A stretch of 64,000 nt of DNA, taken from Henricia sp. BOLD:AAB3569. Its lineage: Eukaryota > Echinodermata > Asteroidea > Spinulosida > Echinasteridae. The stretch is from the NCBI GenBank assembly GCA_037783545.1, contig JBBELK010000005.1, forward strand, positions 434,001 to 498,000. Direction: 5' to 3'. Numbering within the stretch: position 1 is the first letter of the stretch; every line of letters starts with the position of its first letter. Positions 36,401-45,200 of this stretch are shown here, one piece after another. The position numbers and the translations under genes were made by a program. The notes beneath the pieces were generated by a model. That model saw only the letters and a program-made list of their open reading frames with translations. It ran no database searches and was not told the origin of the DNA.

Positions 36401-38098
36401 ACATGAGGTCAATAGTATACAAATATTGACTGCAATGAGGGGACATGGTTAAGATTATATGCCCAAGGTGATCTCGAAGCCGTTACTATGCCCCGAGGTA
36501 CTCATCCTGAGATCTCAGAGAATTTTAACTTTGCTAATAGCGACGTTACAATACCCTAAGGAAATCCACGCAAATCAGCGAAGTAAGGCGGCTGTTGCAT
36601 CTAGCAAACACACGCCCGAGTCATTTTGATGGAATTTAATCAATTTGGTCATGTTCTGCCGAAAAGAAACAACTTCTATACTTTCCAGAAATTGTATTGG
36701 GTTCTGTTCCTTATGACTGTCCCATTTCTACCAAAATTCCTGGCGACGATCTTATTTACTCCGCAGTTTTTCAAATTAATAACAGGGATGCATGCTGACC
36801 AACGTGAATAAAACAGATTCCCCTGTATGCTTTAAATAGCGGACAACGGCCAGCATTACCGAGTACATGTATCACATGCATGCACGGTGTTTACAATCTG
36901 CGCGCGTTACATTTTAATGCCTGCAATGCACTGCCAAGCATCCTGATTGGTCCTGAAAGACGACAAGATTTGTGTTGCTTGTTCCCTAACGAAATGGGGC
37001 CGGTTTCCTCGGGGTATTGTAACGTCGCTTTTAGCAGAGTGTACTAGGATGCGAGGTACTAGGTGGAAGCCGAGGGGCATAGTCATGGCTTCAAGATCAC
37101 CTTGGGCCTATCTTAACCATGACCCAAATAAAAAGCCGTCTATTTTGTTTCACATGTCGAATATATAGAATTTTGTCAACTTCGGAAAATTAGAAAATCG
37201 TATGCACAGGCTTTGAATGTACAAAGTGTCTTGTTGATATGCCGACAGGTCCTTTTGTACAACGGTCAGTTGGACACAGTTGTGGCCGCGCCACTGACCG
37301 AAGCCTTTTTGCAACAGTTGGAGTGGGTAGGCGCCCCGAAGTACGCCACCGCGGAGAGATTAATTTGGAAGATAACTGGGGACACTGAAGTCGCCGGCTA
37401 TGTGCGACAGGTCTTGAATCTTCAACATGTAAGGTCCAAAATTTTGTCAGTTTTTGGGGAATTACAGAAATTCAGATTTACATTTCAGAGACTTTGAGGG
37501 CTTGTAATGCTTTCAAATTAAAGTTGTTTGATTTTAAAGCCAGAGGCTCGTCAATGCGCGCGTGAGGCAAAATACGCAGCTCCATAGCAAAGGTATGGAG
37601 CTGCGTATTTTGTGGCACGAATTTGTGCCTTTAAAGAAGCGTGTCCAGATCACATTTTTGACCCCCATGGGTGTTGAGATTTTGATACCATATCATTTGT
37701 CATATTTTTTAATATCATTACCATTCTGAAATTTTGCATTCTCAATTCGTATATCTTCAAGGATATCGTCAAAAAACCAATGTTTTGTAAAATACTTTAT
37801 CCGATTCCATAAAGCAGTGCAGTGATTACACCAACTTTTTTGCATCCACATCCAAATTGGAGACTGCAAATTTCCTGTTTTCTTCCCATGGATAGTATTT
37901 TGGGGGAGGTATTTTATATGATTGTTAGGTTTGAGCGAAATCCATTTTCTGGAAAAAGCTTCTTTAATGCAACTGGGTTTTTTTTTTCTTCAGGTTATCG
38001 TGCGAGGGGGCGGGCACATCCTTCCCTACGACCAACCACGTCGCGCATTTGACATGATTGACAGGTTTATCACCGGACGACCTTTTCTCTCGAAATGA
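24456..38098 (+). CDS. CPVL-like serine carboxypeptidase, copy A (13 exons)
   Basis: Predicted secreted or lysosomal peptidase of family S10, closest to vertebrate vitellogenic-like carboxypeptidase; S10 enzymes remove C-terminal residues from peptides. Exons: 24456-24660, 25573-25629, 26792-26853, 28072-28186, 28979-29037, 29473-29552, 29721-29787, 30609-30731, 33979-34110, 34505-34591, 35150-35326, 37249-37428, 37994-38098. All junctions are GT-AG and in phase, giving 482 residues (human CPVL 476). A signal peptide covers about residues 1-25 ([14 protein letters not shown] core). Motifs: FFWFFPSQ, the oxyanion-region GGPG at 122-125, catalytic Ser216 in GESYAG (GE and S lie on different exons), Asp397 in NGQLD and His456 in [11 protein letters not shown]. 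Odd points: the oxyanion loop reads GGPGSTS where copy B has GGPGGSS, and YIDSP replaces YIDNP. An AG at 24443-24444 suggests an upstream 5'UTR exon. Confidence 0.95.
24724..25310 (-). mobile_element. Copy-A-only insertion in CPVL intron 1
   Basis: Flanked by GCATTCGG (24716-24723) and GCATCCGG (25311-25318), an 8-base target-site duplication with one change. Copy B has a single GCGTTCGG at 42504-42511, the empty site. The body is related in reverse orientation to the intron 11 elements at 36445-37120 and 56536-57228. Confidence 0.82.
25650..25925. mobile_element. Small inverted-repeat element in CPVL intron 2 (shared)
   Basis: The ends TATAGACTAATCCCAAATTAAC and its approximate complement TTTATTTGGGATTCCTCTATAG bracket about 270 bases. 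The same element lies in intron 2 of copy B (about 44200-45145), where it is interrupted by a larger insertion. It therefore predates the gene duplication. Confidence 0.6.
25940..26378 (+). mobile_element. TTAA-flanked MITE, copy-A-only
   Basis: Same family as 12854-13360. TTAA occurs at 25940-25943 and 26375-26378, whereas copy B carries a single TTAA at 45163-45166 between the matching flanks GAGAA and GAATCACC. This empty site directly proves a TTAA target-site duplication. Confidence 0.92.
26417..26637 (+). mobile_element. tRNA-derived SINE, copy-A-only
   Basis: Contains GTTATGGCCAAGCGGTCTAG (A-box region), GGTTCGATTCC (B box), GAGCAAGGCACTCAACCACA and an AAATAAATAAAT tail. It is absent from the matching position in intron 2 of copy B (near 45200), so it inserted after the gene duplication. 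It is very similar to the SINE at 17410-17587 but retains an extra GTCGAACTTAAG stretch. Confidence 0.87.
26910..27439. mobile_element. TTAA-flanked insertion, copy-A-only, CPVL intron 3
   Basis: TTAA at 26910-26913 and 27436-27439 enclose an element starting AGGGCCTGTAGATGATCTG. Copy B has one TTAA at 45464-45467 in the matching context CTTTAAAGGCCTGTCC. Partial relatives are at 17640-17890 and 38880-39190. Confidence 0.85.
27440..27945. mobile_element. GTCCGCATTGGAC element in CPVL intron 3 (shared)
   Basis: Begins GGCCTGTCCGCATTGGACTT. A matching copy starts at 45468 in copy B, and both continue into CAGAATTAGCTTG-type inverted repeats. The element was present before the gene duplication. 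It is related to 20415-20811. Confidence 0.65.
28272..28758 (-). mobile_element. TTAA-flanked MITE, copy-A-only, CPVL intron 4
   Basis: TTAA at 28272-28275 and 28755-28758. The interior is the TTTTGGGGCGAA module family in reverse orientation. Copy B has only TTAA at 47349-47352 followed by the same TGTCCATTAGG flank, a second clean empty site. Confidence 0.88.
29886..30010. repeat. Small inverted repeat in CPVL intron 7 (shared)
   Basis: GTTGCTACGTGGTGCAC at the left is mirrored by GTGCACCACGTAGCAAC at the right, with about 90 bases between. The same structure is at 50703-50827 in copy B, so it predates the duplication. Confidence 0.75.
30117..30534. mobile_element. hAT-like MITE in CPVL intron 7 (shared)
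   Basis: The ends read GGGGTCGAAATTAACCTGG and TGCTAATTTTGACCCC-TG, with GTGAC on both flanks. The interior has many GGACCAGT/ACTGGTCC repeats. The orthologous insertion in copy B is 50934-51370, with ends CAGGGGTCG and CGACCCCTG. Confidence 0.8.
30871..31074. mobile_element. MITE of CACAAGTCC repeats, CPVL intron 8 (shared)
   Basis: The ends TAGGGTGGTAGTTGAGTCC and GGCTCGACTACAACCCTA are inverted repeats, and TCTGGAG flanks both sides. The body is runs of ACAAGTCC and its complement GGACTTGT. The same insertion with the same flank is at about 51740-51975 in copy B. Confidence 0.85.
31230..32913. mobile_element. 1.7-kb hAT-like non-autonomous element, copy-A-only
   Basis: Begins CAGGGAAGGAATTTC and ends GAAATTCCTACCCTG, flanked on both sides by CTCATG. 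Both subterminal regions contain repeated GGCC-GTGCCCTTTT motifs. Copy B has uninterrupted CCTCATATAC at 52111-52120. Several medium-sized open frames occur inside, but none resembles a transposase. Confidence 0.85.
33232..33392. repeat. GATCCCGAGCTCGGGATC palindromes
   Basis: The palindrome core CCGAGCTCGG occurs three times (near 33243, 33269 and 33373) within an inverted-repeat region bounded by GTTTACACTTGATC and ACTGAGTGTAAACG. It is found in the copy A intron 8 only and is probably part of a small repeat element. Confidence 0.6.
34870..35025 (+). repeat. Single arm of fold-back family, CPVL intron 10 (shared)
   Basis: TGTAACCCCTTTTGGGCC ... TTTGTGTTGCCAAAATGCC matches the right arm of the fold-back element at 3809-4249. 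Copy B has a longer piece at about 55245-55440. It was therefore present before the duplication. Confidence 0.7.
35389..36223. mobile_element. Copy-A-only element nested in an older MITE
   Basis: Ends GGGGTCGATTTCACTAAAC and GTTAGTGAAATCGACCCC. It interrupts a CACAAGTCC-type MITE (about 35357-36395) whose uninterrupted left part is at 55849-55990 in copy B. The interior is non-coding. Confidence 0.82.
36445..37120. mobile_element. Inverted-repeat element in CPVL intron 11 (shared)
   Basis: The ends carry CATGGTTAAGATTATATGCC and its approximate complement, ATCTTAACCATG. The matching element in copy B is 56536-57228. The copy in intron 1 at 24724-25310 is a related, separate insertion. Confidence 0.75.
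37630..37970 (+). mobile_element. GGAGCGTGTCCAGATCAC family, CPVL intron 12 (shared)
   Basis: Same order of motifs as 14205-14545. The counterpart in copy B intron 12 is 58385-58670. Immediately upstream in both copies is a palindromic pair around CATAGCAAAGGTATGGAGC-like sequence (37575-37610; 58290-58360). Confidence 0.68.
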
Positions 38099-38166
38099 AC
38101 TTCTGCAGAATTTACTGAGGTTACAGTTGTGTATATTCAAATACAAAATGCAGGTGTGTTTGTTTA

Positions 38167-38172
38167 AATAAA
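38167..38172 (+). terminator. Polyadenylation signal, CPVL copy A
   Basis: AATAAA lies 69 bases after the stop codon of copy A. The equivalent signal in copy B is at 58926-58931, and the surrounding 3' sequence (AAATAAAAGCAACTTTAAAA) is conserved between the copies. Confidence 0.75.
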
Positions 38173-38391
38173 AGCAACTTTAAAAGTTTAGTTTTTGATG
38201 TGTAGAAATATATTTTAAAAAGGTTATTTTTTTCTAAGATACATGTACCTGTGTTCTTTTGTGTCTTGGTTGTGTGCCTTGAGTTTGGGTTTTGGTATGA
38301 GTACTGTAATGTATGCACGAGTAGGCCATACCGTATGGTGTGAGGGTAATACATTGTATTTGTGGTACATGTAGTTGAATAGAATTTTGAA

Positions 38392-38731
38392 AAAAAATGG
38401 GGTACCGTGGCCGAGTGGTTAGGGCCATTGACTCGCAATAATGGGTGAAAACTTGGGGTTGCGGGTTCGAATCCGGGTTCGAATCCGGCTGCGGTACTGT
38501 GCTCTTGGGCAAGGCACTCAACCACATGCTCCATCTTTCGGAAGGGATGTAAAGCCGTTGGTCCAGTGTGTCAGGTAATGGTAACGCACTCTAAAGATCC
38601 CAGAGCATTCTTTCGTGAAGAGCAAGGGGATTCCCCGGTGTCTCTGGCCATTTATAATTCTAATTCTTCATGGGTTTCTTCAATGAGCACCATTGGAATC
38701 CTTGGTATGAATACCAGAAAGAAATAATAAT
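38392..38731 (+). mobile_element. tRNA-derived SINE with duplicated B box
   Basis: ACCGTGGCCGAGTGGTTAG resembles a serine/leucine-type tRNA A-box region, and GGTTCGAATCC occurs twice in tandem. The body has GCAAGGCACTCAACCACA and the 3' end is an AAT trinucleotide repeat. AATAGAATTTTGAA (38378-38391) and AATAGAATTTTAAA (38732-38745) form the target-site duplication inside an older repeat. Confidence 0.9.
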
Positions 38732-38779
38732 AATAGAATTTTAAATTAAAATAAACATTTTTTCAGTTTTTATATACAT

Positions 38780-38875
38780 ATATATATATTTATTTATTTT
38801 AATCCATTTATTTATCCAGAAACAGTTAGAACTAGTTTCCATTGGGACCCTGCAAACATGCATAAAAACACTAAA
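38780..38875 (-). repeat. Dispersed repeat with LINE-like tail
   Basis: Same sequence as the right part of 16860-17045, including TTTATTTATTTTAATCC and CATTGGGACCCTGC. The left part of this copy lies at 38295-38391, separated by the SINE. Confidence 0.5.
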
Positions 38876-39248
38876 ATAATAACTATTTTTAAATTAAATA
38901 ACTTTCAGTAATAACTGTCAGCACACAACCAGTGAGCCACATAGTGCATATACGTACGCGACCAACTGAGAACCAAGAGACAAATTTCGAATAAGTCGTG
39001 TTAAAACACCTCATCAAGAGCGGCAAAACGCCCATGGATTTTTCATGTTTTTGGAAAACGTAGTGTATTCGACGGAGCTGAAAAGTCTTCAGAGAGATTT
39101 TTTGATGTCCTTCTTTTGATTTATAATGGTTTTGTTCCCATAATTGCTCAAAACCACATCATCTACATATATAGGGACTTTATAATTGAATTTTTGTTCT
39201 ACATATAAGTTAGGTGGGGGAATGAGAAAATAACATTTTATTCTGGAT

Positions 39249-39420
39249 TTAACAACAAAATAACCGATTGACGTGTTCTTGAAAGTCTAGTTTTTTCCTG
39301 TATGTAGAAAGAGGGTAAAAATTAATTTTAAACTTTGAAGGGACAATGTTAATATTAAAATACCTAAAATATGATCGTTTGTGGTCACTGTATGTTATGT
39401 TGGCATTTCGTTGCAAAAAT
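39249..39420. repeat. Extra partial copy of upstream block
   Basis: The segment around TTTAAACTTTGAAGGGACAA and GATCGTTTGTGGTCACTGT occurs here, again at about 39955-40090, and once upstream of copy A (23545-23690). This suggests a small additional duplication or a dispersed repeat at the junction between the gene copies. Confidence 0.55.
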
Positions 39421-40165
39421 CGCACAGTGCGATGACCGAGTACATGCGCGGCGTGTGATTGGTCAGTTGCGATCACTGTCACTGGCTAATCAATATTCAT
39501 ATATATTCCTGAAGTACAGCCTAGCTCAAGTCGTTTCAGCAAGGGTTCTTGGCAAACTAGGTACGTGTGCAGGAAAGACCGTTGCGAAAGGAAGATGCAT
39601 AAACACTAGGAACATCTAACAATGGAAATTGGGCACACACCATTGTTACTAACAATGGGGTTACAATGAACATGTACATGTTCTTGCTCATAGTGAAATT
39701 GGACACGGCTTGCTGCAGAAAATAATGCTTAGCATATTTAGCTAAAATATCATGTCGTAATGTCGTCTGTATATTTTCCATCAATTTATGCTCAGCACAA
39801 AAAAATGCCAAGCGTAGCAACATTTTTTATTAATAAATGAATAATTCAGTAGTTCCAGGATTGCCCTCACTCTCACTGACAGCAGAGGGCGCCCTATCAT
39901 CATGTGAGTTTGACCATGGTTTGATCAACACACTTTCTCATTTCCATAGTTAACGTGTTCTTGAAAGTCTATTTTTTTCCTGTCTGCAGAAAGAGGGTAA
40001 AAATTCATTTTAAACTTTGAAGTGACAATGTTAATATTATAATAAGATCGTTTGTGGTCACTGTATGTTATGTAGGCATCTGCATAAAACAGCAGATTTA
40101 GTAGAGATCTTTTTTGAAATGAACATGATGTTTTAACTTTTCAGACCAACAACATGACCAATGTT

Positions 40166-41045
40166 AGGGCGTGTTTGTTTCGGACGAATCCGCCGATCCC
40201 AAGATCTGCGCAGAGGGTTCAGCCATAGAGCAAGGAACAGACCCTGCTCTATGGTTCAGCTAGACTGGTTCCCTTGTCCACATATTTACTTCCCCTCCGT
40301 CGTATATGAGGACAGGTACACGCCGCCATGTTTGGCATAAATATCCAGGAATTCCTGGATGTTTATGCAAATTAAAAGGACTGTGTCACGGTTTGCGCAA
40401 GCGCCCAGAATACAGCGTGTTGCGCGCCTTCGTTCGATTTGGCATCGCGCGCTACGCACTCAATGTCTGGGAAAATAACAGCGGCGGAAGCAGCGGTATT
40501 TTTGCATCGACAGCATACTAGCAGAAGATATGCCTGTAAAATTGCTGTCAGAACCAAATAAACATACTGGTTTCGGTGGGAAAAAATTTTTTTGAACAAC
40601 GGCTGCACTGTGATATTGATGTTTGCTGGCGGCTTAAAAATACGGCAAACAGCGCCATTTCAAGTAAAAAGTAATGTATCAGTACAAACCTGGGCGTTGA
40701 CGAGTACACCACTGCCAAAATTACTAAATAATTATAAGGGATGGCAAAGATTGAATAGGATATGCAAAACCCAGCGACAAAATTAACGATTGCAAAATTC
40801 ACTCGTTGTTGAGCAAACTCTAAAAATAGATCATGCATATATTTAATACAACGACCAATGACGCGTGGTAATACAACGGCCAATCACCCGTGGTTATTGC
40901 TCGGCTTGTGCCTGTCCTTGTATAGCGAGAGCAGCGTAGTGCACATGGACAGGGGACCAGTCTATGGTTCAGCTAGATCCAACCATAGCGCTGAACCATC
41001 TGCGCAGATCGGGGTCGCCGGATTCGTCCGAAACAAACACGCCCT
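40166..41045. mobile_element. Element with AGGGCGTGTTTGTTTCGGAC ends, carrying a nested MITE
   Basis: The left end is mirrored at the right by CCGAAACAAACACGCCCT. The inverted repeats span about 48 bases, including TCTGCGCAGA. The matching site upstream of copy A (near 23765) lacks it. A second element sits inside at 40372-40786. Confidence 0.82.
40372..40786 (+). mobile_element. TTAA-flanked MITE nested in another element
   Basis: TTAA at 40372-40375 is followed by AAGGACTGTGTCACGGTTTG, related to the complete element 52623-53345 (AAAGGGGCTATGTCACGG). Shared internal sequence includes GGCGGCTTAAAAATACGGC. The right end near TTAA 40783-40786 appears shortened. Confidence 0.65.
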
Positions 41046-41239
41046 TTGTGTATCCTCGATCCTCCATAATCTGCGCACCTAACGCTTATGCACGCGCGCG
41101 CATTGGCCAGCAAACATATGGTGAGTGCGTAGAAATAGGACCGCGTGGATTTAGGGGTTCTGACGATACTGTAGGCCTACAACAAAACAGGATTTTTTCC
41201 AATTTTTTTCATATATATTGAACACAGATTTCGGTGAAT

Positions 41240-41860
41240 TTATATATTGGAATCGATAGCTTATTCAATTCTAAGATATACTTCCCACTGACACTTCCGT
41301 CGCAAATGTTGCATTTCTGAGATAAATAAATGATAAAATTACTGCATGAAGTAATGCACAAAATGACGTGGCGAGCGGTCTGTGCGTAAGCGCGACAACA
41401 GAGGGCGCTGCGCGCGCGTGAATGGTTATCTTGTGCACTAACTGAAGGCAATTTTTGAAGAAGAAAACGTCATTTTTCTACAGAAAAGCAACATTTGCGA
41501 CAAAAGTGCAAGTGGGAAGTATATCTTAAAATTACATTATGTGTTGATTCCAGGAGGTAATTTCCTTAAAATCTTTGTTCAATGTATACGAAAAAAATAC
41601 CCATTTCTGAGATAAATTTTAAAAATGATAAAATTACTGCATAAAGTAATGCACAAAATGACGTGGCGAGCGGTCTGTGCGTAAGCGCGACAACAGAGGG
41701 CGCTGTGCGTCCGCGTGAATGCTTATCTAGTCTTAGGCGAAAATATGATTTTTCTACAGAAAAGCAACATTTGCGACAAAAATTAAAAATTACATTATCT
41801 GTTGATTCCAGGTAAATTCCTTAAAATCTTTGTTCAATGTAGGCCCCTATATGAAAAAAA
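41240..41860. repeat. Tandem duplication in the CPVL copy B upstream region
   Basis: A block with GATAAAATTACTGCAT, AATGACGTGGCGAGCGGTC, ACAACAGAGGGCGCTG and TTTTTCTACAGAAAAGCAAC occurs at about 41316-41590 and again at about 41605-41860. Copy A has it once (about 23905-24180). The duplication also doubles a CTCF-like motif and a TGACG motif. Confidence 0.82.
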
Positions 41861-41889
41861 TAACCTATTTGGTTTCTAATAGGTTTCCT

Positions 41890-42006
41890 AGGTAAAACTT
41901 AAGGCTATGCATGGTGGAAATCAACGTGTTTATGGGTTTACGGTAGCACCATGTGAATCTCATTTGTATATGTGTGGTTCTGAAAAGAACCGGTGAGTGT
42001 GAACTC
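41890..42006 (-). mobile_element. 117-bp copy-B-only insertion with histone-type hairpin
   Basis: Flanked by an 11-base direct repeat, ATAGGTTTCCT (41879-41889 and 42007-42017). The corresponding site upstream of copy A (TAGGTTTCCTGTTCTGG near 24200) is uninterrupted. At 41976-41991 it carries GGTTCTGAAAAGAACC, a perfect 6-bp stem whose minus-strand form, GGTTCTTTTCAGAACC, matches the histone mRNA 3' stem-loop pattern. No histone coding sequence is recognised. Confidence 0.7.
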
Positions 42007-42055
42007 ATAGGTTTCCTGTTCTGGCATTTGGAGACCAAAGATTTATCTACAGCTT

Positions 42056-42117
42056 GTTGACGCTTTGGTTTACCCTGTTGACGCTAACTGGACGTGTGCG
42101 TTGACGCTTGTTGACGC
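42056..42117 (+). promoter_or_regulatory. Four GTTGACGC repeats upstream of CPVL copy B
   Basis: Exact copies start at 42056, 42077, 42100 and 42110, with the same spacing as upstream of copy A, about 130-190 bases before the ATG. Conservation while neighbouring sequence has been broken by insertions supports a function, but the duplication may simply be recent. Confidence 0.5.
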
Positions 42118-42245
42118 TAAATAGCATGAGTTTTATATGAAGAATCGTAGCACTTCGTGAAATCGACGCCAGGACTGAAATTTATCTAGCATTCTTAGGA
42201 CATCATGCCCAATTGTTTCGTTTCTTCTTTCTAGTAACATCCGTG

Positions 42246-45200
42246 ATGACCCAACGTGCAATTCTCACAGCCCTGTTATGGGCTGTCATCGTATCCTGCA
42301 TACCAAGCGCTCACTGCGCCGGTCGCCGTGGGCCGTTGAGGACAATGTTCGCACGCAACCCGCCGAAGTACGCTCTTCAGACCGGAGTCGACCCGGGTCA
42401 ACCTTTATTTCTGACTCCGTACATAGAAAAGGGCGAAATTCAGCAAGGTAATTTGAATTCTTAAAATCATGTTCCCTTTTTTTTAGTACGAATACCCCAA
42501 GTTGCGTTCGGTAGACTTCATGGTAGCGACTTGGAAATCCGTGACGTTATCAGCCGCAGTCATGATTTTTGGTCAAATACGTAACCGAAGTTCGCAAGTT
42601 TGATAGACCGCTGCGTGAAATTGCACTGTAAATCATGCCGCCTTTTGTTTCTGTCATTTAATCTGCCCGGCTGATATGCAGGATATGCAGGTTCATTGGG
42701 GCTGGTTTTCTTTATATTTGTGCCAAATATCACGCAAATCCACTTGTGCTGTGGTGAGATTTTCTTCGTTTTCTGCCCCAAAATATCGCCAAAATTAGCA
42801 GTTGGCAGGTGCCGTCAACTACCTAGTCTTGATTCAAGACCCCAATATGGACATGACCATGGACATAACAAAGCCAGTGCCTATAGTGCCCTCATGCTGT
42901 ACATGGCGCCGCTGTTTAATGTCAGTCGATGGTGCCCTGTTAGTCTGCTCTTGAAGGACGTGATAATAACTCTTGAATTTAAGACTAACCAAGAAAAAAT
43001 AGCGTGCTTCGTGTCAAAGAGGGCGCTTTGCATCACATCACAATTTTTGAAGTTGCTGTCTATTCATTTTTATTGACGATTCCACACGTAAATTGGACGC
43101 ATTTTAACAAGCATAAAACAGCAACCGCTTGATGATTTTTTGCAACAAAGGTATTTTTAAAATCTGTTGCAACTTGTCTGTTGTGTGAAAGTGGTTTTAA
43201 CTCAATTTGAATTTCTTTTCCAAGTCGCTATTCATGGCTTCCAAAGATTGTTTTATTTATAAAGGAAAGTAAGATTTGAGAACCATATACCCCCGGTAGT
43301 TAGATGACAATGAAGCATGCGCAGTATGGTCATTTTCAAGTTGCAGGGTATAGAATGTGTAAGTCTCGTTTCTGGTCACACTTCCGGAGACCGGTCGGGG
43401 AATGACAATGAGGTTTTAACGTTGTGGCGATCTTCTTTGAATTATCACCTTACCGTACCGCGTTTGTAAGTGCCCAAACACCAATAAATGGAAAAGGCAC
43501 CTTAAAATCTGTCTATTTATTAAATAAAATGAAGAAAATGTCCGAGTCTGTCACAAACAAATAAAAATGTTTCCGGTTTGCAAGAAAGGCAGGATCAGGC
43601 TTGGTGCATCCTAGAAATATGAACGTGGCTTAACAAATACCTGGTTTGAACGACAACTTGAACGTTTACTCCTATTGAGAGTAGATAAAACCTCCGCCAA
43701 AAACCCAAGCAAAGTACACATTGTCGGGAAGGAAATCGCAAAGACCGTCTGAAGCCGAATCAAGAACTTTTGAAAACGACCATAATGCACCGTATTCGCG
43801 CCAACTTCACTGCACCGAAATTTCCGCGCCACTTGCCGACTACCAGCGACGCGCTGTCATGGCTGTGTGGTTTTTATATTTACCTCCTTCCCCGACCCCC
43901 ACCCCCAAAAATGTTCTAGATCCGCCTATGATTATTTAGGTTCAACTATAAATGTTTTTTTTTTTGCCCCACAAAATTTGGGTTTTTACATTAGATTTAA
44001 AATTTCTTTTTAGCCGATATGCAATTAGGAACGTCGGTAAATCCTAAAAGTTTTAAAAAGGCATTTTTACTACATGTATTTTGCCAATCTCTAATTGTCA
44101 TTTTTTTGGTCTTTTCAGGGCAGCATCTGAGCCAAGTAGGACAGCTTAACGGAACAAACGTCAAGAGCTATTCAGGTTAGTATACTTGATCCTGCTTATG
44201 GACATCAATAGACGAATTCCAAATTAGCCTGTTCTGCGCACTTCCGCATTGTAACTGAGGGTCTTTGTGTCAAGTTGGCAGTATGCATGTGCTACAGGTA
44301 CAGTATTGTACAGTGATCGAGTGTGTACGTGTGCTGTTCTGTGTGGGACTGATTGTGGATTCATGTGCGTACATTAGTTCACTTGCAGGTTTGATAAAGA
44401 GGCTCTTCATGCTTACTGTTTACATAATGTAGCGATCTAGCATCCTTGACAATAATTTTTCGATGGTCGTTGTGAAAAAAAGTTATCAAAATGTAACGTA
44501 TTTAACTTTACCAGCCGTCGCGATGTATTATATCATGTGTTTGTAAATAAAGGTGGCGTTCGATATGGGTCGACACGTATTTAACCTCGATTCCTTGTTT
44601 TCCCTGACTCATCACACCTTGCATGATCCCTCGGGTCAGCGCTGACTCGAGGAATCACATCGAACGCAACTTTTTGGTGTCTTTAGCACCCGCAATAGGT
44701 CTATGCTGTTTTTTCTTCGGAGATTCTCTCATCCATATCAACACCCATAAACCCTTTTTATGAAATCTGTACAAATTGGAAAATACAGTATGTACATAGT
44801 GTTCGTAAGACAATATTTTCCAACAAGAAGAGAAACCAACCGCGAATGACAAAAGCAACTCGCACTTCGCGCTGGTTTCTACGGCTGGTAATAAAACTAA
44901 GACCACGTGATTATCCGAACCAGAATCTGGTTCGGATAATTACGTGACCTTGATTTTGTTTTAAATGCTAAAAAACGGCCAGATTTGGTGGTTTCTTTTC
45001 AGATTCTCTTCAGTCTACATGTATGTATGGGTCTATTTCGAGCCCAAAATAGCCCAACAAAGCCGGTATGGCCCTTTGTTGCTTAGCAACGGAAGTGCGC
45101 AGATCGGTCTCAAATTGGTCAATTTGGGATTCCTCTATAGACCAATAAAATTATGTTGAGAATTAAGAATCACCAGAATTAAACATGGTATTGATACTCC

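Larger units (their letters stand above)
39700..42245. promoter_or_regulatory. Upstream region of CPVL copy B
   Basis: Counterpart of 23300-24455, expanded by insertions: a nested element at 40166-41045, a tandem duplication at about 41240-41860 and a 117-bp insertion at 41890-42006. No gene is seen. It retains the CTCF-like motifs and the GTTGACGC cluster. Confidence 0.55.

Noticed and set aside
24456-38098. Copy A as a pseudogene because of its altered oxyanion loop
   Set aside because: All 13 exons are open and in phase, splice sites are intact and the triad is preserved.
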